The notes: generated by a model not told the origin, from the sequence alone. DNA of 64,000 bases from Granulicella sp. L56 (GCF_009765835.1 NZ_LMUS01000006.1:1012438-1076437); one strand, 5' to 3'; positions 1 through 9,573 are shown, counted from the first letter of the stretch. Program-made: numbers and translations.

Positions 1-89
1 GCCCACATCGAAGTGATCCCTCCATCAAGTCAAATACCGAATGGCACACAACTTTGAGTATCGTTTCGTGGGGGACGCAGGCAGTTTCT

Positions 90-557
90 TTACTTCGCCA
101 GCTCCGCCTTTACGATCTCGCTGACCAGCTTGCCGTCGGCACGCACGCCGCTGGCCTGAATCCGCTGCTGGACGACACGCATGGTGGTTCCCAGATCTTT
201 GAGGCTGGGCTTTTGGCCGTCCTGCGAGAGATGCTCGATCGCGCCTTGAACGACTGCGCGGATATCATCCTCGCTGGCGGCTTTGGGCAGGTAGCCTTCG
301 ATCATGCCGATCTCAAGCTGCTCTTTTTCGGCCAGTTGGGGGCGGTTGCCCTTGGTGAACTGCTCGACCGACTCTTTTCGCTGCTTGATGAGCGTGGTCA
401 GAATCTGGGTCTCTTCGGCATCGGTCAAGGGCTCGCGCTTGTCGATTTCCTTGTTTTTCAAAGCGCTTTTTACCATGCGCAGGGTGGTCAGGCGGTGCTC
501 GTCCCTTGCCTTCATCGCTGTGATGATGTCCGTCTGAATCTTTTCGCCGATACTCAT
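90..557 (-). CDS. GatB/YqeY domain protein
   Basis: Protein of 155 aa that matches the YqeY family, small cytosolic proteins related to the C-terminal helical tail domain of the GatB tRNA amidotransferase subunit. The recognisable features are the N-terminal MSIGEKIQTDIITAMKARD segment and the central IEGYLPKAASEDDI segment, typical of the family in length and order. I start it at 557 rather than at an in-frame codon at 590 because a GAGGAGAG Shine-Dalgarno sequence (plus-strand 565-572) lies 7 nt before this ATG. The exact cellular role of stand-alone YqeY proteins is not settled; a link to tRNA-dependent amidation is only inferred from homology. The gene is divergent from the aminotransferase gene at 635. 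Confidence 0.88.
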   Translation of the reverse strand: MSIGEKIQTDIITAMKARDEHRLTTLRMVKSALKNKEIDKREPLTDAEETQILTTLIKQRKESVEQFTKGNRPQLAEKEQLEIGMIEGYLPKAASEDDIRAVVQGAIEHLSQDGQKPSLKDLGTTMRVVQQRIQASGVRADGKLVSEIVKAELAK

Positions 558-634
558 TGCCGCACTCTCCTCAATCCCTAAACACTTCATTATAGAAAAC
601 CCGCAACCGGGCTGGCCGCCGCTACAATATAAGC

Positions 635-1822
635 ATGATCCGCAAAACTCGCCTTTTCACTCCTGGACCGACTCCTCTTCTTCCCGCCGCCCAGTTTGCC
701 ATGGCTGCCGCAGACATCCACCACCGCACCGCTGAGTTCCGCGCCCTCTTCACCCGCGTTCTCTCCCAGCTCAAGGAGTTCGTCGGTACCACCAACGATG
801 TTCTCATCCTCGCCAGCTCCGGCTCTGGAGCGATGGAAGCCTCCGTCTCGAACCTCACTTCGCCGGGAGATCGCGTTCTCGTGCTGACCGCCGGAAAGTT
901 CGGCGAGCGCTGGACCGGCATCACCAAGGCATTTGGCTGCCACGTTGATGTCGTTGAAGCTCCCTATGGCAGCACCTTTACGCTCGACCAGATCAAGGCC
1001 GCTCTGAAGCTTGAGACCCGCGTTGTCTTCGTTCAGGCCACTGAGTCCTCTACTGGCGTCAGCCACGATATCGAGGCCATCGGCAAGCTGCTGAAGGATG
1101 AGAAGTCCGAGGCGCTCTTTGTTGTTGACGGCATCACCGGCCTCGGCACCACCCACCTCGACATGGACGCCTGGGGCGTCGACGTTCTGATCGGCGGCTC
1201 GCAGAAGGCGCTGATGATTCCTCCCGGCCTCTCCTATCTCGCGGTCAGCCCGCGTGCCTGGGACCGCATGGAGTCGACCTACAACCCGCGCTACTACTTC
1301 GACCTGCGCAAGGAGCGCAAGAATGCAGCCAAGGGTGAGTCTGCCTATACGCCTTCTGTTGCTCTGATTGCGGCCATGGGCGCGGCGCTTGACTATATTG
1401 CTGGTCAGGCTGAAGGCAATCTTGTTGAAGGCCGCAAGAAGCTGGTCGACAACGCTCAGACCTGCGCTGCCATGACTCGCGCTGCTGCCACCGCGATGGG
1501 CTTTAAGCTCTTCGCGCCGAAGGGCCGCGAGGCTGGTGCTGCGACTGCCATCATGGCGCCTGAGGGCACTGACTCCGGCACCATCGTCAAGGGGCTCCGC
1601 TCCAAGTTCGCCATCATCGTCACCGACGGTCAGGGCGAGATGAAGGGATCGTTGTTCCGCATCGCTCACATCGGCTTCTTCGACTACATGGACACGATCG
1701 CCGTTATCGGCGCGCTCGAGCAGGTAGCGATTGCAGCCAAGCTGCCGCTTCCGAATCTTGCTTTCGGCACCGGCTTGATCGCCGCGCAAAAGACTTTTGC
1801 TGAAGACCCCACCGTAAAATAG
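635..1822 (+). CDS. Class V aminotransferase, alanine-glyoxylate / phosphoserine type
   Basis: Cytosolic PLP-dependent aminotransferase of fold type I, class V, 395 aa, full length for the family. The N-terminal FTPGPTPLLP substrate-binding segment, the SSGSGAMEAS phosphate-binding segment (about 61-70), the VVDGITGLGT aspartate motif (about 163-172) and the Schiff-base lysine K191 in GGSQKALMIPPG are all visible. The family includes alanine-glyoxylate, serine-pyruvate and archaeal-type phosphoserine aminotransferases. Because serA follows 109 bp downstream on the same strand, I infer that it supplies the transamination step of serine synthesis (3-phosphohydroxypyruvate to phosphoserine), but sequence alone does not separate this from glyoxylate transamination. 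Confidence 0.9.
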   Translation: MIRKTRLFTPGPTPLLPAAQFAMAAADIHHRTAEFRALFTRVLSQLKEFVGTTNDVLILASSGSGAMEASVSNLTSPGDRVLVLTAGKFGERWTGITKAFGCHVDVVEAPYGSTFTLDQIKAALKLETRVVFVQATESSTGVSHDIEAIGKLLKDEKSEALFVVDGITGLGTTHLDMDAWGVDVLIGGSQKALMIPPGLSYLAVSPRAWDRMESTYNPRYYFDLRKERKNAAKGESAYTPSVALIAAMGAALDYIAGQAEGNLVEGRKKLVDNAQTCAAMTRAAATAMGFKLFAPKGREAGAATAIMAPEGTDSGTIVKGLRSKFAIIVTDGQGEMKGSLFRIAHIGFFDYMDTIAVIGALEQVAIAAKLPLPNLAFGTGLIAAQKTFAEDPTVK

Positions 1823-1836
1823 TTCACCCCCGGAAA

Positions 1837-1860
1837 CCCACGTCCGAGTCCGGACGTGGG
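1837..1860 (+). terminator. Hairpin between aminotransferase and serA
   Basis: A perfect 10-bp stem (CCCACGTCCG, loop agtc, CGGACGTGGG) lies 14 bp after the aminotransferase stop and 70 bp before the serA start. No T-run follows directly; five Ts begin about 10 nt later. It could be a weak terminator or attenuator that sets the ratio of the two products, or a processing site. Confidence 0.4.
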
Positions 1861-1930
1861 GCACCCAAATTTTTCGCGAACCTGGAAATTGTCATACCCT
1901 CCCGTTTCTACTCGCACCATGAAAGGTCCC

Positions 1931-3547
1931 ATGAAGATCGTTCTCGCCGAAAAAGTCTCGCCTGCCACCCTCGCCGTCTTCCAGCAGGAGCCAGGCTGGA
2001 ACGTTGTCACCCCCGACCAGATTAAGAACGGCCTCGACGCCGAACTTGCCGATGCCGACGCGCTTGTCGTCCGCTCTGCTGTTCAGGTCGATGCCAAGCT
2101 GCTCGAGTCCGCGCCGAAGCTGCGCGTGATTGGCCGTGCCGGCGTAGGCGTCGACAACATCGACACCCCGGCCGCTACGCATCGCGGCATCGTGGTGATG
2201 AACACGCCGGGCGCCAACGCTGTCGCCGTCGCCGAGCTGACGCTTGGCCTGATGGTCTCGATGGCCCGCTCCATCTCTCGCGCCAACGCCACCATGCACA
2301 GCGGCAAGTGGGAGAAGAAGTCACTGCAAGGGCAGGAGCTTCGCGGCAAGACGCTCGGCATCGTCGGTTTGGGCCGCGTCGGCCTTGAGGTTGCACGCCG
2401 CGCCAAGGCCTTTGGCATGAATCTTATTGGCTACGATCCTTTCATCGCTCCGGTGATTGCACGTGAGAACGATGTGACGCTCGTCCCCATCGACGAGATC
2501 TTCAAGGAGTCGGATTACCTCACGCTGCACGTCGGCCTCACCACGCAGACCGAGGGGCTCATCAACGCGACCTCGCTGGCCATCATGAAGAAGGGCGTTC
2601 GCATCATCAACTGCGCTCGCGGTGAGCTGATCGTTGAGCAGGCGCTTGCCGATGCCATCAAGTCCGGCCACGTTGCTGGTGCTGCTCTCGACGTCTTCCA
2701 CCAGGAGCCGCTCAAAGAGTCAATCTTCCACAATCTCGACAACGTCATCCTCTCGCCGCACATCGCCGGTTCGACCGACGAGGCGCAGGAGGCCATCGGC
2801 ATCCAGCTCGCGCTACAGGTGCGTGACTACCTCAAGCTCGGCGTGGTGCAGAACGCGGTCAACCTGCCCAGCTTGTCGCACGAGGAGTATATCGAAGTTG
2901 CTCCTTATATCGAGATGGCGGAGCGCCTCGGTCACTTCCTCTCGCACGCTACGCCGGGTAATCTGGAGAACATTCAGATCACTTACACTGGCCGCATCGC
3001 GCAGGGTAAGACCGATCTGATCCGCAACGCTGCTATTGCCGGCATCTTCGCTGAAGAAGAGGGCGTCAACCGCATCAACGCGGCGGCCATTGTTGCCGAG
3101 CGCGGCATTCGCATTCAGGAAGATAAGAAGGAGTTCACCACCGGCGGCGCAGGCTCGGTGCTCAAACTTGTTCTGCACTCCTCTGACGGCGAAGCCAGTG
3201 CGTCTGCGACTGTGCTGCACGGAACCTCGCCACGTCTGTTGACCTACGATGGCATCGACATTGAGGCTCCGCTGAACGGAACGCTGGTTTCGATCCGCAA
3301 TCATGACGTTCCCGGCGTTGTGGGCCGCATTGGCAGCATTCTTGGCGAGCACCAGATCAACATCGCCAACTTCGCTCTGGGCCGCTCGAATGGCTCCAGC
3401 CGCTCCAAGAGCGTTCCGCAGGGGCAGGCGCTTGCCGTCGTGCAGATCGATGTTCCCAGCGCGGCTTCGGCCAATGCTGCGATCGAGGCTCTGCGCAAGG
3501 TAGAGGCGATTGCCAGTGTTCGCTTCGTTGAGCTCGGCAAGCTGTAG
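1931..3547 (+). CDS. serA: D-3-phosphoglycerate dehydrogenase
   Basis: Oxidises 3-phosphoglycerate to 3-phosphohydroxypyruvate with NAD+, the first step of serine synthesis. About 538 aa: the long SerA form with catalytic and NAD-binding domains (GLGRVG at about 146-151), a substrate-binding stretch VGRAGVGVDNID-like at 67-78, the catalytic His region LSPHIAGST, then an intervening domain and a C-terminal ACT domain (about 460-535, NHDVPGVVGRIGSILGEHQI) that usually gives serine feedback. In-frame codons exist upstream at 1856 and 1919; I prefer ATG 1931 (MKIVLAEKV) because homologues begin there. It is paired with the upstream aminotransferase. Confidence 0.95.
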   Translation: MKIVLAEKVSPATLAVFQQEPGWNVVTPDQIKNGLDAELADADALVVRSAVQVDAKLLESAPKLRVIGRAGVGVDNIDTPAATHRGIVVMNTPGANAVAVAELTLGLMVSMARSISRANATMHSGKWEKKSLQGQELRGKTLGIVGLGRVGLEVARRAKAFGMNLIGYDPFIAPVIARENDVTLVPIDEIFKESDYLTLHVGLTTQTEGLINATSLAIMKKGVRIINCARGELIVEQALADAIKSGHVAGAALDVFHQEPLKESIFHNLDNVILSPHIAGSTDEAQEAIGIQLALQVRDYLKLGVVQNAVNLPSLSHEEYIEVAPYIEMAERLGHFLSHATPGNLENIQITYTGRIAQGKTDLIRNAAIAGIFAEEEGVNRINAAAIVAERGIRIQEDKKEFTTGGAGSVLKLVLHSSDGEASASATVLHGTSPRLLTYDGIDIEAPLNGTLVSIRNHDVPGVVGRIGSILGEHQINIANFALGRSNGSSRSKSVPQGQALAVVQIDVPSAASANAAIEALRKVEAIASVRFVELGKL

Positions 3548-3569
3548 TTAGTCGTTATTCGCTGTAATG

Positions 3570-3602
3570 AAAGCCGTGGACTTACGAGTCCACGGCTTTT
3601 TT
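3570..3602 (+). terminator. Rho-independent terminator after serA
   Basis: AAAGCCGTGGACT, loop tacg, AGTCCACGGCTTTTTT: a 13-bp stem with a T-run, 22 bp after the serA stop. The left A-run makes it bidirectional, and it overlaps the last codons and stop of the convergent small membrane protein gene, so it probably serves both genes. Confidence 0.9.
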
Positions 3603-3878
3603 CGTCTCATCCGGTTCGGGACGATGGCCGACCATGCCAAACATAAGATAGCCGCCAGCGGTTGCCACGGCGGCAACGGCTCCCACGCCGATTCCGACGA
3701 CCATGGCCGAGGTAAGCGCACTCAATAGATTTTGCGTGTCAGCGGGGAACTGGCTGGCATAGTGCTGGTAGAAGAAGAAGCTGGCTACTGCAATCGTAAG
3801 AATGCCGACCGAGAGTCCTGCCAAAACAGAGATCGCTAAACACTTTGCCCATCGCGCCGTCTTTGCAGGTGGTTGCAT
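3582..3878 (-). CDS. Small two-helix membrane protein
   Basis: A 98-aa protein of unknown function. Two hydrophobic segments (about 14-36, ISVLAGLSVGILTIAVASFF, and 55-78, rich in A, V and G) predict an inner-membrane protein with both ends on the same side; the tail is charged (HRPEPDETKKAVDS). Its ATG lies 2 bp after the dusB stop, so it is translated from the dusB transcript. The 3' end doubles as the serA terminator stem. No family is recognised. Confidence 0.7.
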   Translation of the reverse strand: MQPPAKTARWAKCLAISVLAGLSVGILTIAVASFFFYQHYASQFPADTQNLLSALTSAMVVGIGVGAVAAVATAGGYLMFGMVGHRPEPDETKKAVDS

Positions 3879-3880
3879 TC

Positions 3881-5122
3881 TCAGGCAAGTATAGCTTCTG
3901 CTTCTGTTTCCTCTGTTGCTGCCTTTGTCTCGAAGAAGTGCTCGACCGCGCCCAGAACCGCCGCGCCATTTTTAGAATCGAAGATCTGTTTGCGCAGAGC
4001 GGAGCCGCCGGGGACGCCGTGCGTGAACCAACTGGCGAACTGCTTCATCTTGCCGACGCAGTCGCGGTGGCGCTGGTCGCGGGCGATCTGGCCGGAGGCG
4101 GTGATCGCAGCGGCACGCGCGGCTTCGGCGCGTTCTTCCATTGCCAGTTCGTCGACCATCATCTGGAAGTAAGTGCGAATCATGCGGTAGCGGTCTTCGT
4201 TGGTCGGCTTGTCGTAGGTGCCGACGCCAGTGATTTCTTTCGAGGCGGTGTACTGCGCGATCTGGCGGAAGATCCATGGATTCGATGGTGCGGTGCGGCC
4301 AATCATCACGGCATCGCAGCCGGTGGCATCGACCATGGCGGCTGCATCTTCAGGAGTGCGAATGTCGCCATTGCCGATGACGGGAATCTTCACGGCATCT
4401 TTTACCGCAGCGATGAACTCCCAACGAGCCTGTCCGGTGTAGCCGTCCTCGCGAGTGCGAGCGTGCAGCGCCGCGGCGTTGAGGCCGCAGTCTTCGGCCA
4501 TCTTCGCCAGCTCGACGCAGACGATGTTGGCGTCGTTCCAGCCGATGCGGAACTTGACCGTGAAGGGGATGGTGACAGCAGCGCGGACGGCCTTGAAGAT
4601 CGTCTCGATGAGCGGCAGATCGCGCAGCAGGCCCGAGCCGCCGTTGCAGGCGACGACGCGCTTGGCAGGGCAGCCGAGGTTCAGGTCGACGAGATCAAAT
4701 CCGGCATCCTGAACGATGCGCGCGGAGTCGGCCAGCGTTTCGGGATTTGAGCCGAAGAGCTGCGCTGAGATAGGGTGCTCGTCGTCGTAGTAGGTGAGGT
4801 AGCGCTTGCGCTTGGTCTCGCGCATCCGCGAGAGGCCGTCGGCCGAGGTGAACTCGGTCATGATGAGGCCGCAGCCGGATTGCTGGTTCGTTGTCGCCTG
4901 TTCCACGTTTGCACTGTTGGCGTCGGCGGTGAACTGGCTGGCGTTCTTGATGAAACGGCGGAAGACTGTGTCGGTCACTCCGGCCATGGGCGCAAGGACG
5001 GTCGCGGGGGCGATCTTGACATTGCCAATGGTGAGCGTGGCTGGGACGCGCGCGTGCTCGGGCATGGCGTGCTCGGCTGGGTCATCCCAGTGCTTCTGCT
5101 CGAGGGTGTAGCGCTTCTTCAT
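3881..5122 (-). CDS. dusB: tRNA-dihydrouridine synthase, DusB type
   Basis: FMN-dependent enzyme that reduces specific uridines in the tRNA D-loop. Of 413 aa, the TIM-barrel shows LAPMAGVTD (43-51), [11 protein letters not shown] with the catalytic Cys151, FTVKFRIGW, and the GNGDI and MIGR flavin-binding motifs near the end of the barrel. Compared with usual DusB (about 320-340 aa) it has a longer N-terminus and an insertion of roughly 20 residues (about 60-85, [15 protein letters not shown]-like) between the first strand and the VTE-type motif. The upstream 19 residues before MPEHARVP could be a start-site overcall, since neither start has a clear Shine-Dalgarno sequence. Confidence 0.92.
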   Translation of the reverse strand: MKKRYTLEQKHWDDPAEHAMPEHARVPATLTIGNVKIAPATVLAPMAGVTDTVFRRFIKNASQFTADANSANVEQATTNQQSGCGLIMTEFTSADGLSRMRETKRKRYLTYYDDEHPISAQLFGSNPETLADSARIVQDAGFDLVDLNLGCPAKRVVACNGGSGLLRDLPLIETIFKAVRAAVTIPFTVKFRIGWNDANIVCVELAKMAEDCGLNAAALHARTREDGYTGQARWEFIAAVKDAVKIPVIGNGDIRTPEDAAAMVDATGCDAVMIGRTAPSNPWIFRQIAQYTASKEITGVGTYDKPTNEDRYRMIRTYFQMMVDELAMEERAEAARAAAITASGQIARDQRHRDCVGKMKQFASWFTHGVPGGSALRKQIFDSKNGAAVLGAVEHFFETKAATEETEAEAILA

Positions 5123-5153
5123 AAGGGCTTAGGGATCAGGGCTTAGGAAAGCG

Positions 5154-5183
5154 AAAGGCCTCCACTTTTTGGCGGAGGCCTTT
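5154..5183 (-). terminator. Terminator hairpin after rpmE
   Basis: AAAGGCCTCC/GGAGGCCTTT, a 10-bp perfect stem with a 10-nt loop, in the gap between the bL31 gene stop (5202) and the dusB start (5122). Read on the minus strand it is followed by a short T-rich TTTCGCTTTCC stretch, consistent with a moderate terminator separating the two genes. Confidence 0.6.
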
Positions 5184-5201
5184 CGGGTGGTTGGGCTCCG
5201 C

Positions 5202-5471
5202 TTACTTGGCGGCGGTTTCTGCTGCCTTGCCGGTTTCTGCCTTGCCGGTTTCTGCCTTGCCGGCGTCCGACTTGGCGAACTTGCGGCGGAAGCGCTCGAC
5301 ACGGCCTGCGGTGTCGATCAGCTTCTGCTTGCCGGTGAAGAACGGGTGGCAGGCGGAGCAGATTTCGAGGACGATGTCGCCCTTGTGCGTGGAGCGGGTC
5401 TCAAAGTGGTTTCCGCAGGCGCACTTGACGGTGATGGTGTCGTACTTGGGGTGAATTCCTTCTTTTGGCAT
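5202..5471 (-). CDS. rpmE: 50S ribosomal protein bL31
   Basis: Large-subunit ribosomal protein of 89 aa. It is the zinc-binding (C+) form: [12 protein letters not shown] carries the first Cys pair and [23 protein letters not shown] the second, as in RpmE A-type. The C-terminus is longer than the usual 66-70 aa and ends in an alanine/lysine tail built on a GKAET repeat (three near-identical units, also visible as tandem DNA repeats at 5217-5270). The tail is probably disordered and RNA-binding. Confidence 0.95.
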   Translation of the reverse strand: MPKEGIHPKYDTITVKCACGNHFETRSTHKGDIVLEICSACHPFFTGKQKLIDTAGRVERFRRKFAKSDAGKAETGKAETGKAAETAAK

Positions 5472-5690
5472 GGTTCTATTTATCCTTTGGCTGATATTGG
5501 TGCTGATTGGCGCTTTCCGGGTCGCGGTTCGCTTGCGAACGGTATGGTCACGTCACATCGAATGCCTGTCGCGATTGCCGGGCAGATCCCTGTTCTGGAG
5601 GCTGCGGGCGCTATTTCCAGTTTACCTAATTATTCTAGATTCGCACAGGGGGCAATTCGATTCAGGTGCTGCCATACTAGGGCTACGGCC

Positions 5691-6446
5691 ATGATTGAGA
5701 TTTGTCCGATATGCGAGGGGTCCGGCCTGCAGGTCATCCAGCAAGACGGCAGGCAGTTTGTACGCGACTGCAAGTGCCGCGTCGAGCGGCGGGCGGCGCG
5801 GATGCTGGAGCGAGCGCGCATTCCCAAACGCTACGAGCACTGCTCGCTTGAGAGCTATGAGACCAACTTTCCCTCTTCGCACCGGACGCTGGGCGCGGCA
5901 CATCTGCGGGCGCGCAAGTTTGTGGAGAGCTATCCTGTTGAAACTGCGGGGACAGGGCTTCTGCTCACCGGTTCCATCGGCGTGGGCAAGACGCATCTTG
6001 CCGTCGGCATCCTGCAGGCGCTGGTGACGGAGCGCGGAGCGACCGGGCTCTTCTTCGACTATCGCGATCTGCTGAAGCAGGTGCAGAACAGCTACAACCG
6101 GCAGGTCTCGGCGACCGAGCTTGAGATTTTGGCTCCCGTCTTCGACGCGGAAGTTCTCGTGCTCGACGAGCTGGGGGCGTCGAAGCCCACCGATTGGGTA
6201 TGGGATACGGTCGCCCATATTCTGAATACACGCTACAACGACCGCCGCACCACCATCATCACCACCAACTACGCCAACGTAGGGCCGCTCGGCACCGAGC
6301 AGGGCACACGGGCCTCCATGCGCGAAGAGACTCTTGGCGACCGTATCGGGGAGCGCATGCGCTCGCGTCTGCAGGAGATGTGCGTGGTGGTCGAGATGCA
6401 GGGCGAGGACTTCAGGCAAAAAGTGAAGCGCGCGAGCTTCGCGTAA
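5691..6446 (+). CDS. DnaC/IstB-like ATP-binding protein
   Basis: AAA+ ATPase of 251 aa resembling DnaC/DnaI helicase loaders. It begins with a Cys cluster (CPICEGSG at 5-12 and CKC at 27-29) that probably binds zinc, then has Walker A GSIGVGKTH (94-102), Walker B VLVLDELG (155-162), a sensor-1 TTNY motif and a C-terminal arginine in the ERMRSRLQ segment. No transposase is adjacent, which argues against an IS21 IstB and for a replication helicase loader. I chose ATG 5691 because homology starts there; the frame is open upstream but the extra segment crosses the rpmE promoter region. Confidence 0.85.
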   Translation: MIEICPICEGSGLQVIQQDGRQFVRDCKCRVERRAARMLERARIPKRYEHCSLESYETNFPSSHRTLGAAHLRARKFVESYPVETAGTGLLLTGSIGVGKTHLAVGILQALVTERGATGLFFDYRDLLKQVQNSYNRQVSATELEILAPVFDAEVLVLDELGASKPTDWVWDTVAHILNTRYNDRRTTIITTNYANVGPLGTEQGTRASMREETLGDRIGERMRSRLQEMCVVVEMQGEDFRQKVKRASFA

Positions 6447-6531
6447 CCAACACAGCCACCCTGAGTAAGTTCGCGTCCCTGTTGGAAAACGCCTACCATG
6501 TTCGCAAGCATCAGAGGCTTCAGGGTATCCG

Positions 6532-9500
6532 ATGAAATCATTGCTCAACACTCCTGCCGATCACGCCCCGAATACTGAACTCATCATCGACGGCCTGCCT
6601 GTTCCTGTTCACTCCGGCGAATTACTCATCGAAGTCCTCAATCTCTATGCGATGACGCGCAATCGCAAGCCTGTGCCGCAGGTATGTTATCTCCCGCAGA
6701 TGGGGCCCATCGAAACCTGCGATACCTGCATGGTCAAGGTCAATGGAGAGCTTGTGCGTGCCTGCGGTACGCGCGCCGTCGCTGGCATGGTGGTCGAAAC
6801 CGCTGGCGAGGCCGTCGATATCGCCCAGCGCGAGGCCTTCGACCGCATCCTGCAAAATCACATGCTTTACTGCACGGTCTGCGATAACAACAATCAGAAC
6901 TGCACCGTGCACAACACCACGGCGCAGCTCGACGTAAAACACCAGTCGCGCCCCTTCACCCACAAGCCCTATCCGCAGGACCACTCCAACCCTTTCTATC
7001 GCTACGATCCTGATCAGTGCATTCTTTGTGGCCGCTGTGTCGAATCGTGTCAGAGCGTTCAGGTCAACGAGACGCTCTCGATCAACTGGGAGAGCGATCA
7101 TCCGCGCGTTCTCTGGGATGGCGGCGAAAAGATCGACGGCTCAAGCTGCGTCTCCTGCGGCCACTGCGTTACCGTCTGTCCCTGCAACGCGCTGATGGAG
7201 AAGTCCATACTCGGCCACGCGGGATATCTCACCAATCTGCCGGGCAAAGTCCTCGACGACATGATCGATGTGGTGAAGGCCATTGAACCGCCCATTGGTT
7301 ATGGCCCGATTCTTGCGCTCTCCGAGATCGAGTCTGAGATGCGTCATGCTCGCGTTAAACGCACGAAGACTGTTTGTACCTACTGCGCTGTCGGTTGTAG
7401 CTTCGAGGTCTGGACGCGCGACCGCCATATCCTCAAGATCGAGCCGAGTCATGGGCCGGCCAACGGCATCTCCACCTGCATCAAGGGCAAGTTTGCCTGG
7501 GGCCACATTAACTCCGACGACCGCCTGACTAAACCGCTGCTGCGCGATGGCGATACCTTTCGCGAGATTACGTGGGACGAGGCGCTCGACATTATCGAGA
7601 AAAAGTTCAAACAGGTAAAAGAAGATCATGGGCCTGACGCTCTTGCGTTCATTGCCTCCTCGAAGTGCACGAATGAGGAGAGCTATCTGATGCAGAAGCT
7701 CGCGCGTGCTGTCGTCGGCACGAACAACATCGACAACTGTGCTCGCTACTGCCAGAACCCCGCCACGATGGGCCTGCAGCGCACGGTTGGCTACGGAGGC
7801 GACTCTGGGTCGATTGCCGATATCGAAAAGGCTGGCCTCGTCGTCATCGTTGGAGCCAACCCGGCGGAGAACCATCCTGTTCTCGCCACTCGCATTAAGC
7901 GCAGCCACAAATTCCGCGGCCAGCGGCTGATCGTTGCCGATCTGCGCAAGCATGAGATGGCCGAGCGCGCCGACATCTTCATCCGTCCCATCCCTTCTAC
8001 CGACGCTGTCTGGATGAACGGCGTCGCCCGCTACATCCTCGACCACAAGCTGCACAAGCCCGAGTTCATCGACCAGTGGGTCAATCACTTTGACGAGTAC
8101 GCGAAATCACTGGAGCCCTACACGCTTGAATACACCGAGCGCATCACCGGCATTCCGCAAGCGACGCTCATTACTGTGGCCAATGAAATCGCTGCTGCCG
8201 ACGGTGTCTGCATTTTGTTTGCCATGGGCGTGACGCAGCACTGCGGCGGCTCCGATACGGCCACCACGCTCTCGAACCTTCTTCTGCTCACCGGCAACTA
8301 CATGCGTCCTGGTGCTGGAGCCTACCCTCTGCGGGGCCACAACAATGTGCAGGGCGCGAGCGATCTCGGCTCGATGCCGAATGTGTTTCCCGGCTATCAA
8401 AAAGTGGACGATGAAGAGGTCAGGGCCAAGTTCGCGGCCGACTGGGGAGTCACGCTGCCGACGACTACCGGCAAAGACAATCACCAGATGATCGACGCCA
8501 TTCTTGAAGGCAGCCTCAAGGTGCTCTACATCAAAGGCGAAGACACCATCACCTCGGACTCCAACGCCAATTACGTTGCCAGCGCTCTCAGCAAGCTGGA
8601 GTTCTTCGTCGTGCAGGACATTAATTTTTCGGAGACCTGCCGCTACGCCGACCTGGTGCTGCCCGCTGCCGCGTCGCTTGAAAAAGACGGCACCTTCACC
8701 AGCACCGAGCGCCGCATCCAGCGCATCTACAAGGCGCTCGATCCGCTTGGCGAATCCAAGCCCGATTGGGAGATCATTCAATTGATCGCTAATCGTCTGG
8801 GCGGCAAGTGGAAGTACAAGCATCCTTCCGATGTCATGGACGAGGTTGCGCGTCTTACACCCATGTTTGCCGGCGTCAGCTACGAGCGGCTCGAAGGTTT
8901 TAAGAGCCTGCAATGGCCTGTCGCCGCAGACGGCAAGGATTCGCCTCTCCTCTTCACAGAGAAGTTTCCCTTTCCCGACGGCAAGGCCCGCTTTTTTCCT
9001 GTGCAGTATATCGAGCCCTGCGAAGAGACCAGCAATGAGTTCGACCTTCACCTCAACAATGGCCGCCTGCTCGAACACTTCGAGCAGGGCAGCATGACCT
9101 ACCGCACCCCCGGCATCAAGGAGATCACGCCGAACAGCTTCGTCGAGGTCTCACCAGAACTCGCCGCCGAACGTGGCATCACCAGCGGCCGCTTCGTGCA
9201 GATTGCTTCGCCGCACGGCAAGGTGCGCGTGCAGGTTCTCGTCTCCAGCCGCGTCGAGGGCAAGCAGCTCTACATGTCGCTCAACTCCATCGAAGAGCCG
9301 GTCAACAAGCTCACCAGCAGCTTTACCGACCGGCAGACGCACACGCCCGCCTTCAAAGAGACCGCCGTCAGCATGACCGTCCTGCCGGAACAGGGCGAGA
9401 ATCCGCTGCCGCGGCGTAACTTCCGTTATGGCACTCGCACGCCGCAGAACGGCGTCGAGGTCGAACGCAAATGGGCGCGCGCAGACTATCGACTGCCTGG

Positions 9501-9549
9501 AACTTCGCCCTCCGACAAGCTGGTCCAGATAAAATCCACCACGGTATAA
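6532..9549 (+). CDS. FdhF-type molybdopterin oxidoreductase (formate dehydrogenase alpha-like)
   Basis: A 1005-aa cytosolic Mo/W-bis-MGD enzyme annotated by homology as formate dehydrogenase alpha. In order: an N-terminal [2Fe-2S] domain (Cys52, 63, 66, 78), a His-Cys [4Fe-4S] site (His110, Cys114, 117, 124), two ferredoxin-like [4Fe-4S] clusters (CILCGRCVESC 163-173 and CVSCGHCVTVC 206-216), the Mo-domain cluster CTYCAVGC (282-289 plus Cys316), and the catalytic domain to the C-terminus. The metal-ligand position is Cys407 (codon 7750-7752), not selenocysteine. The next residue, normally the proton-shuttling His in CH, is Gln408 (CARYCQNP). This variant is shared by a subgroup of FdhF-like proteins and leaves the formate activity uncertain. 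No NADH-binding beta subunit lies nearby; DUF1641 follows at 25 bp. Confidence 0.9.
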   Translation: MKSLLNTPADHAPNTELIIDGLPVPVHSGELLIEVLNLYAMTRNRKPVPQVCYLPQMGPIETCDTCMVKVNGELVRACGTRAVAGMVVETAGEAVDIAQREAFDRILQNHMLYCTVCDNNNQNCTVHNTTAQLDVKHQSRPFTHKPYPQDHSNPFYRYDPDQCILCGRCVESCQSVQVNETLSINWESDHPRVLWDGGEKIDGSSCVSCGHCVTVCPCNALMEKSILGHAGYLTNLPGKVLDDMIDVVKAIEPPIGYGPILALSEIESEMRHARVKRTKTVCTYCAVGCSFEVWTRDRHILKIEPSHGPANGISTCIKGKFAWGHINSDDRLTKPLLRDGDTFREITWDEALDIIEKKFKQVKEDHGPDALAFIASSKCTNEESYLMQKLARAVVGTNNIDNCARYCQNPATMGLQRTVGYGGDSGSIADIEKAGLVVIVGANPAENHPVLATRIKRSHKFRGQRLIVADLRKHEMAERADIFIRPIPSTDAVWMNGVARYILDHKLHKPEFIDQWVNHFDEYAKSLEPYTLEYTERITGIPQATLITVANEIAAADGVCILFAMGVTQHCGGSDTATTLSNLLLLTGNYMRPGAGAYPLRGHNNVQGASDLGSMPNVFPGYQKVDDEEVRAKFAADWGVTLPTTTGKDNHQMIDAILEGSLKVLYIKGEDTITSDSNANYVASALSKLEFFVVQDINFSETCRYADLVLPAAASLEKDGTFTSTERRIQRIYKALDPLGESKPDWEIIQLIANRLGGKWKYKHPSDVMDEVARLTPMFAGVSYERLEGFKSLQWPVAADGKDSPLLFTEKFPFPDGKARFFPVQYIEPCEETSNEFDLHLNNGRLLEHFEQGSMTYRTPGIKEITPNSFVEVSPELAAERGITSGRFVQIASPHGKVRVQVLVSSRVEGKQLYMSLNSIEEPVNKLTSSFTDRQTHTPAFKETAVSMTVLPEQGENPLPRRNFRYGTRTPQNGVEVERKWARADYRLPGTSPSDKLVQIKSTTV

Positions 9550-9573
9550 CGGCTCAAACCGAGGAGTCTCTTC

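Noticed and set aside
590-1864. Long minus-strand frame opposite the class V aminotransferase
   Set aside because: The plus strand carries a complete, conserved enzyme; the antisense translation has no family features.
5217-5270. Tandem repeat array in rpmE suggesting assembly error
   Set aside because: The GKAET repeats stay in frame and give an alanine/lysine tail of a kind often found on ribosomal proteins; no sign of misassembly.
5691-6446. IS21-type IstB transposition protein
   Set aside because: No istA-like transposase, inverted repeats or target duplication flank it; the zinc-binding N-terminus fits a helicase-loader-like ATPase.
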